A stretch of DNA of 19,328 bases from DASRRB01 sp036732755 (GTDB lineage Bacteria; Planctomycetota; B15-G4; SIAN01), in contig DAINBU010000100.1 in NCBI GenBank assembly GCA_036732755.1, positions 1 through 19,328 of the forward strand, read 5' to 3'. Shown in pieces: positions 14,045-19,328 of this stretch. Every line of letters starts with the position of its first letter. Positions within the stretch are counted from its first letter, which is position 1. The position numbers and the translations under genes are program-made. The notes beneath the pieces are model-generated. The model ran no database searches and had not been told where the DNA came from. It saw nothing but the letters and a program-made list of their open reading frames with translations.

Positions 14045-15466
14045 ATGGCCAGCAAGTACGAACTGCACCGCCACCACAAGATCTTCCTGGTCTTCGCCGC
14101 CGTCGTCTTCGCCGGCGCGGGCACCGGCTCCTGGTTCACCTGGAAGTCGTGCCAGGAGCTCGAAGAGAAGGCGCAGCTGCTGAACGACCAGGTGACCGCC
14201 GCGAAGCAGAAGATCGGGACGATCGAGGACCTCGAGAAGGGCGTCATCGTCCTGCGCGAGAACGTGCAGAACTATGTGCGCGTCCTGCCGAGCGACGCCG
14301 AGGTCGAGGTCTTCCTGCGCAAGATCGAGGACTTCCGCCGCGACTCCGGCGTCGAGATCTCCGAGGTGCGCAAGCAGCCGACGCGCACCAAGCTCGCCAG
14401 CTCGGCCGTGTTCGAGCGGCAGGAGTACCGCGTCGCGATCACCGGCACCTACCTGCAGTTCCTCCAGTTCATCTCGCGGCTCGAGAACTACGAGCGGTTC
14501 ATCAGCCTCTCGACGATCCGCATCACCGCCGGCCAGGCGAACGACCGCGACAAGTCGGGCGTGACCGACATCGCGCACAAGTACGAGCTCACGGTCGTGA
14601 CCTACGTCTACACCGGCGAGGACATGGGCAAGGGGGTCACGATCCCCGGCTACGACCGCAAGCGCGAGGTGCTCTCCGAGCAGATCCTCGAGGCGAAGAA
14701 CGGGCTGGCGCTCGAGAAGTTCAACCTCGTCTCCGAGGCGTCGCGCCGCGACCCGTTCGTCGACCCGCGCCCGCGCAAGGGCAAGAACGGCCAGGGCAAC
14801 GGCACCGGCGTCGAGGAGCAGCGCGCGACCGTCAGCCGGATCATCGCCCGCATCCAGGAGTGCAACCAGCTGTTCGAGCTGATGGACGGCGCCGACAGCG
14901 TGATGCGCGCGATGGAGCTCAAGGTCCAGGCGCTCAACATGCTGGCCGAGATCTCCGGCCAGGTCGACGACGTCAACGGGCACGGGCTCCTCTCCGACGC
15001 GGGCCTCAAGAAGGACTGGGAGCGCAAGGTGATGCCGGAGTTCGGCAAGCTCCGCGGGCGCGCCGGCGACAGCGCCCAGCCCCTCGAGCAGGAACGCCTG
15101 CGCGTGCAGCAGGCGCTCGCCCGCATGGAGCAGACCTACGAGGCGGGCAACTACGAGGAGTGCGTCAAGGCCTTCGAAACGGTCCGCCTGCTGAACATGG
15201 GGCAGTCGGCCGATCCCGAGCTCGTGCAGCTCCAGTCGAAGATGGACCAGCTCCACGCCGCCGCGACGACGGCCGTGAAGTTCAAGAAGAAGAAGCTCGA
15301 GGTGAACGGGCTGGTCGTCTACCCCGGCAAGGAGTCGGTCGCGATCGTGAACAAGGTCGTGTACCGCTCCGGCGAGACGATCGAGGACGACCTCGTGCTC
15401 CTCGAGATCCACGAGGACCACCTGGTGTTCGAGTTCGAAGGGGTTCCGCTCAATTACGACCTGTGA
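14045..15466 (+). CDS. PilO-like protein with C-terminal PilP-like extension
   Basis: A 473-residue protein, over twice the usual PilO length (about 200). Residues 1-200 are PilO-like: a short cytoplasmic N-terminus, a transmembrane segment at about 13-32, a coiled coil (about 36-78), then a periplasmic ferredoxin-like domain including YRVAITGTYLQFLQFISRLENYERFI (129-154). Residues 235-239 read RDPFV, the motif that marks PilP proteins. A helical middle region follows (about 258-412), with a TPR-like segment (ARMEQTYEAGNYEECVKAFETVRLLN). The C-terminal 57 residues (417-473) form a small beta domain resembling the PilP/GspC secretin-binding domain, ending VLLEIHEDHLVFEFEGVPLNY. It therefore looks like PilO and PilP in one chain, placed directly before the secretin gene. 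No separate pilP is present. The PilP assignment is by motif and context only. Confidence 0.82.
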   Translation: MASKYELHRHHKIFLVFAAVVFAGAGTGSWFTWKSCQELEEKAQLLNDQVTAAKQKIGTIEDLEKGVIVLRENVQNYVRVLPSDAEVEVFLRKIEDFRRDSGVEISEVRKQPTRTKLASSAVFERQEYRVAITGTYLQFLQFISRLENYERFISLSTIRITAGQANDRDKSGVTDIAHKYELTVVTYVYTGEDMGKGVTIPGYDRKREVLSEQILEAKNGLALEKFNLVSEASRRDPFVDPRPRKGKNGQGNGTGVEEQRATVSRIIARIQECNQLFELMDGADSVMRAMELKVQALNMLAEISGQVDDVNGHGLLSDAGLKKDWERKVMPEFGKLRGRAGDSAQPLEQERLRVQQALARMEQTYEAGNYEECVKAFETVRLLNMGQSADPELVQLQSKMDQLHAAATTAVKFKKKKLEVNGLVVYPGKESVAIVNKVVYRSGETIEDDLVLLEIHEDHLVFEFEGVPLNYDL

Positions 15467-15503
15467 CGCGGCGCGTCGCGGGAGGGGAACGAAGAGAGGG
15501 TGC

Positions 15504-15523
15504 GGCCGGACTTCCGTCCGGCC
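15504..15523 (+). promoter_or_regulatory. Hairpin in the leader of the secretin gene
   Basis: A perfect 8-bp stem (GGCCGGAC 15504-15511, GTCCGGCC 15516-15523) with a TTCC loop lies 37 nt after the PilO-like stop and 37 nt before the secretin ATG. With no T-run it looks more like an mRNA processing or attenuation hairpin than a full terminator. It could lower or separately set secretin expression. Confidence 0.5.
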
Positions 15524-15560
15524 GGGGCAGGGCCGCCCCGCGGCCCGGGAGAACCACGGG

Positions 15561-17375
15561 ATGTCGCGCAGGAATGACGTTTTGCGGGCCGTGGGCGCGT
15601 GCGCGCTCGCGCTCGCGTTCTCGACCAACGCGCCGGCGCAGATCGTCGGCGAGGGCAAGCCGACCGCGGGCCAGGTCGACCAGGCCGCGACCATCACGCT
15701 CGACGTGGCCGACCGTCCGCTCGAGGACGTGCTCGACCACATCCGCAACAAGGTCGGCGTGACGATCGTGACGCCCCCCGGCACCGAGGGCCGGGTCACG
15801 ATCAAGCTGAAGGACATCCCGTGGCAGGAGGCGCTCCGCTTCGTCGCGGAGAGCGCCAACTGCATCGTGACGATGCACTCGCCGCGCCTGGCGCGCGTCG
15901 AGAAGCCGCCGCGCGTGACCATGTCGTTCCAGGCGGTCGACATCAAGCAGGTGATCGAGGCCATCGCCAAGGCCGGCAACGCGAACATCGTGGTGTCGGA
16001 CAAGGTGAAGGGCAACGTCACGATGGTGATCGCCGACAAGCCGTGGCGCGACGCGCTCGACGCGGTCGTGAAGACCCAGGGCTACTTCCTCGTCGAGGAG
16101 GAGCGCGGGATCCTGCGCGTCGTCGACGAGAACGGCCTCGCGACCCACGTCGAGCGCCGCCTCTTCCCGCTGCGCTACCTGCGCCCGAAGGGCACCTACA
16201 TCGCGAAGATCGACACCGACTACGTCGAGACGCGCATGACGCGCAACCAGCAGCAGGGCGGCGGCAACCAGAGCGCGACCGAGCAGGCGAAGAAGACCTT
16301 CCCGCTGCTCGAGGCGCTCCAGAACATGCTCTCGAAGGACGGCAAGATCGACTACTTCGACGACCAGAACTCGATCCTCGTCAAGGACACCAAGCCGGTG
16401 CTCGACGAGATCGGCCACTTCCTCGAGCAGCTCGACATCGAGCCGGTCCAGATCCACATCGACGTCAAGTTCGTCACCACGACCAAGCAGAACTCGCTCG
16501 ACGTCTCCTTCGGCGTGAACCACGGCATCGACATGTCGGTGAGCGGCGCCTCGCGTCCGAGCCGCTTCCCGTTCAACCTCGGCCCCGGCTCGCTGGCCGA
16601 CAACCTGCTGCCCGGCCGCACCGACGACAACACGATCATCGCGCCGGTCACGGCCAGCCCGGTCACGCCCGGCATCCTCGACTTCTCGGCCACGTCGCTC
16701 GCGATCAAGCTGGTGAAGCAGGACCAGTCGGCGCAGTTCGTCCAGGCCCCGAAGATCACGACGGTCGACCACCGCGAGGCGACCATCTTCGTCGGCGAGA
16801 CGATCCGCTACGCGCAGGCCGAGGCGGCGTCGAGCCAGTCGGGCGGGCTCACCCTGTCCGTCCGCGAGGCCGACCACTCGCCCGTCGACACCGGCTTCCA
16901 GCTCCTGGTGATCCCGCAGGTCGTGCCTGGCTCGAACAAGATCCTCATGACGGTGATCCCGCAGGCGCGCACGCTCTCGGGCACGACCGATCCCGCGCAG
17001 CCCGGCTTCGACCTCTTCACGGTCGGCGCCGGCACGGCGGGCTCGGGCTCGATCTCGCTGCCGCGCGTCGCGTCGGAGACGATCGTCACCAACATGATGC
17101 TGGAGAACGGCCAGACCGGGATCATCGGCGGCCTGGTCCAGACCCAGAAGACGAAGTCGGAGGAGAAGGTGCCGTGGCTGGGCGACATCCCGGTGCTCGG
17201 CGCGCTCTTCCGCAGCACGACCGACACGGAGACCGAGCGCGGCCTGCTCGTCTTCATCACGCCCTGGATCGTCGGCTCGAGCGAGAAGACCGAGGATCGC
17301 GTGAAGGCGCTGATCGAGCAGTACCAGCAGAACGCCGGTCACGAGTGGGAGATGTTCGCGGGCGCGCAGAGCTGA
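15561..17375 (+). CDS. pilQ: Outer-membrane secretin (PilQ/GspD family)
   Basis: Secretins form the multimeric outer-membrane channel through which pili or type II substrates pass. The 604-residue precursor begins with a signal peptide (about residues 1-26, cleavage after APA in TNAPAQ). Two STN-like repeats follow (about 45-110 and 118-185), then an N1/KH-like domain (about 196-292, from RLFPLRYL to LEQLDIEPVQI), and the secretin core (about 297-570). The core has VQAPKITTVDHREATIFVGE, ENGQTGIIGGLVQTQ, and the signature VPWLGDIPVLGALF (537-550) followed by ERGLLVFITPWIV. No N-terminal AMIN domain is visible, unlike proteobacterial PilQ. ATG at 15561 has GGGAG upstream. Position after pilM/N/O supports a PilQ role; GspD-like use is not excluded. 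A strong terminator follows. Confidence 0.93.
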   Translation: MSRRNDVLRAVGACALALAFSTNAPAQIVGEGKPTAGQVDQAATITLDVADRPLEDVLDHIRNKVGVTIVTPPGTEGRVTIKLKDIPWQEALRFVAESANCIVTMHSPRLARVEKPPRVTMSFQAVDIKQVIEAIAKAGNANIVVSDKVKGNVTMVIADKPWRDALDAVVKTQGYFLVEEERGILRVVDENGLATHVERRLFPLRYLRPKGTYIAKIDTDYVETRMTRNQQQGGGNQSATEQAKKTFPLLEALQNMLSKDGKIDYFDDQNSILVKDTKPVLDEIGHFLEQLDIEPVQIHIDVKFVTTTKQNSLDVSFGVNHGIDMSVSGASRPSRFPFNLGPGSLADNLLPGRTDDNTIIAPVTASPVTPGILDFSATSLAIKLVKQDQSAQFVQAPKITTVDHREATIFVGETIRYAQAEAASSQSGGLTLSVREADHSPVDTGFQLLVIPQVVPGSNKILMTVIPQARTLSGTTDPAQPGFDLFTVGAGTAGSGSISLPRVASETIVTNMMLENGQTGIIGGLVQTQKTKSEEKVPWLGDIPVLGALFRSTTDTETERGLLVFITPWIVGSSEKTEDRVKALIEQYQQNAGHEWEMFAGAQS

Positions 17376-17403
17376 CCGCGACTCCCGATCCGCTGTAACC
17401 TCG

Positions 17404-17440
17404 GACGCCCCCGCGCGCTCGCGCGGGGGCGTCTTCGTTT
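17404..17440 (+). terminator. Intrinsic terminator after the secretin gene
   Basis: An inverted repeat GACGCCCCCGCGCG (17404-17417) and its perfect complement (17420-17433) gives a 13-bp stem with a 4-nt loop. It is followed by TTCGTTT (17434-17440) and begins 29 nt after the secretin stop. This is the clearest rho-independent terminator in the window and marks the end of the pil operon. Confidence 0.88.
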
Positions 17441-17491
17441 CCGGTCTGCGTGGCGGCCAGCGCGACGGACCGTTGCGGGGGTCGAGCGGAC

Positions 17492-18214
17492 GTGACGCAG
17501 GCGGTGCCCGACTTCCCGGTCACGCTGCAGGTCGCCAAGCGCGGCGACCTGCGCTTCCTCGGCCACCACGACTTCGCGCGCGCCGTCGCGCGCGCGCTGC
17601 GGCGCGCCGGCGTCGCGGTGCGCCATTCGGAGGGGTTCCACCCGCGGCCGAAGCTGCGCCTGCCCGAGCCGCTGCCGGTCGGCGTCGGCTCCGACGGCGA
17701 GCGCTTCGTCGTCGCCCTGAAGGAGCGCGTCGCCGCGGCCGACGTGGCGCGCAGGGTGGGGGCGCAGCTCCCGCGCGGACTCGAGCTGGTCGCGGCCGCC
17801 GACGGCGCCCTGCCCGAGCCGCGCGACGCGCCGGTCGAGCTGGTGCTCTCCTGCGGGAAGAGCGACCGGCTGGCCGAGCTCCTCGTGACGATCGGGGCGG
17901 CCGGCGACGCGCTGGCGGCCTTGTTCGAGCGGGTCGAGGGAGCTCCCGAGGTCCGCGTGCGTCTCCGGGCCGGCGCGGGCGAACGGCCGTCGATCGGGCG
18001 CTTCCTCGCGGCGCTCAAGCCGCGGCTGCTGGAGGCCGGCGTCGAGCTCGCCGCGGTCGACCGGACGGCGCCTTCCCTCGCGGCCGCCGCCGCCCTACAA
18101 TCCCCGGCCCTTTTTCCCCCGGCCCCGAACGTCCTGCCGCCGCCCGCATCGGGCGCCGGCGGCGAGGAGCCCGAGGGGAGGGGCGACGACGAGGGAGCGC
18201 CATGTACGCGGTGA
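17492..18214 (+). CDS. DUF2344 (TIGR03936) radical-SAM-linked protein
   Basis: A protein of the DUF2344 family, found either fused to or encoded beside a B12-binding radical SAM protein, often near rng, rplU, rpmA and obgE. The molecular role is unknown; RNA modification has been suspected from context. Diagnostic sequence is VAKRGDLRFLGHHDFARAVARALRRAGV followed by HSEGFHPRPKLRLPEPLPVGV. GTG at 17492 gives 240 residues starting just before the conserved strand. An in-frame GTG at 17450 would add 14 residues but begins only 9 nt after the terminator. The last 45 or so residues are Pro/Ala/Gly/Glu-rich and non-conserved, and the stop lies 13 nt inside rplU. No radical SAM partner gene is adjacent: upstream is the terminated pil operon. 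Confidence 0.85.
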   Translation: MTQAVPDFPVTLQVAKRGDLRFLGHHDFARAVARALRRAGVAVRHSEGFHPRPKLRLPEPLPVGVGSDGERFVVALKERVAAADVARRVGAQLPRGLELVAAADGALPEPRDAPVELVLSCGKSDRLAELLVTIGAAGDALAALFERVEGAPEVRVRLRAGAGERPSIGRFLAALKPRLLEAGVELAAVDRTAPSLAAAAALQSPALFPPAPNVLPPPASGAGGEEPEGRGDDEGAPCTR

Positions 18215-18501
18215 TCGAGACCGGCGGCCACCAGCTCAAGGTGAGCCAGGGCGACGTGATCACGCTCGAGGGCAAGGAGCGCAAGGTCGGCGACGAGCTC
18301 ACCTTCGACCGCGTCCTCGCCGTCGACGGCAAGCTCGGCACGCCGACCGTCGCGGGCGCGTCCGTGAAGGGACAGGTCGTCTTCGCCGGCAGGGGCGAGA
18401 AGATCTACATCCAGAAGTACAAGGCCCGCAAGCAGTACCGCCGCCGGACCGGGTTCCGCGCGTCGATCTTCAAGGTCAAGATCACGACGATCCAGGTGTG
18501 A
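18202..18501 (+). CDS. rplU: 50S ribosomal protein L21 (bL21)
   Basis: A structural protein of the large ribosomal subunit that contacts 23S rRNA. The 99-residue product is full length and typical: MYAVIETGGHQLKVSQGD at the start, the GKLGTPTVAGASV loop, and the basic C-terminal segment KIYIQKYKARKQYRRRTGFR. ATG at 18202 is preceded by GGGAG with 5-nt spacing. It overlaps the end of the DUF2344 gene by 13 nt, in a different frame. rpmA follows after 69 nt, with no prp/ysxB-type protease gene between as in Firmicutes. Confidence 0.97.
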   Translation: MYAVIETGGHQLKVSQGDVITLEGKERKVGDELTFDRVLAVDGKLGTPTVAGASVKGQVVFAGRGEKIYIQKYKARKQYRRRTGFRASIFKVKITTIQV

Positions 18502-18543
18502 GCCGCGGCGAACCGACGTTCCAGGCGTGAACCGCGGCGTACC
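18491..18543 (+). repeat. Imperfect direct repeat across the rplU stop codon
   Basis: Two 24-nt copies (18491-18514 and 18520-18543), starting TCCAGG and ending ACC, match at 21 of 24 positions with a 29-nt period. The first copy contains the rplU TGA; the second repeats the same TGA context in the spacer. It looks like a local duplication of the gene end. Confidence 0.85.
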
Positions 18544-18570
18544 GCCCGACCACAGCGCGAGGTCTGAACG

Positions 18571-18828
18571 ATGGCACACAAGAAGGGACAGGGTTCGACC
18601 CGCAACGGTCGCGACTCCAATCCGCAGTACCGCGGCGTCAAGGTCTACGCCGGCGAGGTCGTCGGCATCGGCGCGATCCTGGTGCGCCAGGTCGGCAACC
18701 GGATCCACCCCGGCCGCAACGTCGGTCAGGGGCGCGACTTCACCCTCTTCGCGCTGCAACCCGGCCGCGTGAAGTACCTGCCGGGCCGGAAGGTCGCCAT
18801 CGAGCCGATCACCGCACCGCAGAACTGA
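18571..18828 (+). CDS. rpmA: 50S ribosomal protein L27 (bL27)
   Basis: L27 extends its N-terminus toward the peptidyl transferase centre. The 85-residue product begins MAHKKGQGSTRNGRDSNPQY, the family signature; position 7 is Gln where many relatives have Gly or Ala. It continues with ILVRQVGNRIHPGRNVGQGRDFTLFAL, also standard. The mature-type MAHKKG start means there is no Firmicute-style N-terminal leader needing Prp cleavage, in line with the lack of a prp gene. The ATG at 18571 has GAGGT 8 nt upstream. obgE follows after 34 nt, completing the common rplU-rpmA-obgE order. Confidence 0.97.
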   Translation: MAHKKGQGSTRNGRDSNPQYRGVKVYAGEVVGIGAILVRQVGNRIHPGRNVGQGRDFTLFALQPGRVKYLPGRKVAIEPITAPQN

Positions 18829-18862
18829 CGCACGCCGCGCCGCGCGCGCCGCGCCGACCGCC

Positions 18863-19328
18863 ATGCCGTTCCTCGACGAAGTCTCCCTCCACCTGGTCTC
18901 GGGGAAGGGCGGGAACGGCTGCGTCAGCTTCGCCCGCGAGAAGCACATGCCGCGCGGCGGGCCCGACGGCGGCGACGGCGGCGCCGGCGGCGACGTCCTG
19001 CTGGTCGCCCGCGTCAACCGCAACACCTTCGACGACCTGAAGGGCCGCCGCCTGTGGCGCGCCGGCAGCGGCGGTCCGGGCGACGCGAACAACCGCCATG
19101 GCAAGCGCGGCGACGACCTCCTGATCGAGCTGCCGGTCGGCACCATCGTGAAGGACGCCGCGCGCGGCCACGTCCTGCTCGAGCTGCTCGAGCCCGACGT
19201 GCCGGTCGCGCTGCTGCAGGGCGGCAAGGGGGGCCGCGGCAACCACTCTTTCAAGGGGCCGTCGCGCCAGACGCCGCGCAACTGCGAGCCGGGAGCGCCG
19301 GCCCGCGAGCGGCGCGTGAAGCTCGAGC
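18863..19328 (+). CDS. obgE: GTPase Obg, N-terminal part (runs off the window)
   Basis: Obg is an essential ribosome-associated GTPase involved in 50S maturation and stress signalling. From ATG 18863 the frame stays open to the end of the window (155 codons). The visible part is the glycine-rich Obg domain: FLDEVSLHLVSGKGGNGCVSF, then REKHMPRGGPDGGDGGAGGD, and later GKGGRGNHSFKGPSRQTP. The GTPase domain lies beyond the window, so its G motifs cannot be checked. The start is supported by the conserved beginning, though no strong Shine-Dalgarno is seen in the GC-only spacer. Confidence 0.95.
   Translation, partial: MPFLDEVSLHLVSGKGGNGCVSFAREKHMPRGGPDGGDGGAGGDVLLVARVNRNTFDDLKGRRLWRAGSGGPGDANNRHGKRGDDLLIELPVGTIVKDAARGHVLLELLEPDVPVALLQGGKGGRGNHSFKGPSRQTPRNCEPGAPARERRVKLE

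Noticed and set aside
17257..19281. 674-codon minus-strand open frame
   Set aside because: It runs antisense to the terminator, the DUF2344 gene, rplU, rpmA and obgE, all of which have clear family motifs. Composition is Arg/Ser/Ala/Pro shadow-like.

Overview
The window is a very GC-rich, gene-dense stretch of a bacterial chromosome. A secretin and a PilM/N/O-type inner-membrane complex imply a diderm cell. The prkA-yeaH-spoVR operon, an HPr-like protein beside rpoN, and frequent GTG/TTG starts would suit Planctomycetota or another deep diderm phylum. That placement is inference: no marker here fixes the taxonomy. Nearly all real genes lie on the + strand; the one exception is a 29-codon lysine/arginine-rich peptide gene.

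Layout. (1) 1-4525: the end of prkA, then the DUF444/yeaH gene, spoVR and a rhomboid protease, followed by a strong hairpin shared with the convergent small basic peptide gene. The first 17 codons of the prkA frame look like the C-terminal end of an intein, inserted at the AAA+ sensor-1 motif. (2) 4838-8954: a translation and replication housekeeping block: tRNA-Arg(ACG), tadA, tRNA-Ser(CGA), tRNA-Ser(GGA), SRP RNA, dnaX, ebfC, recR. This closely resembles the tRNA-Ser/tadA/scr/dnaX/yaaK/recR order of Bacillus. (3) 8951-12081: rpoN, truA, hpf and an HPr-like gene, tightly packed, a variation on the proteobacterial rpoN-hpf-ptsN-npr cluster. (4) 12306-17375: a type IV pilus or type II secretion-like module: pilM, pilN, a long PilO-like protein that also carries PilP-like elements, and a secretin, closed by a strong terminator. 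(5) 17492-19328: a DUF2344 (radical-SAM-linked) gene, rplU, rpmA and the start of obgE.

How the parts fit. TadA makes inosine-34 in tRNA-Arg(ACG), and that tRNA lies about 50 nt upstream of tadA. The tadA stop codon lies inside the next tRNA gene, so maturation of that tRNA should cut the tadA message. PrkA, the YeaH-type protein and SpoVR form a conserved stress/starvation module. PilM, PilN and the PilO/PilP-like protein would form the inner-membrane platform, with the secretin as outer-membrane pore. No CRISPR array, insertion sequence, prophage or defence locus is visible. The least ordinary items are the intein remnant at the left edge, the tadA/tRNA overlap, the PilO-PilP-like fusion, the small basic peptide gene and an SRP RNA with a non-GNRA apical loop.
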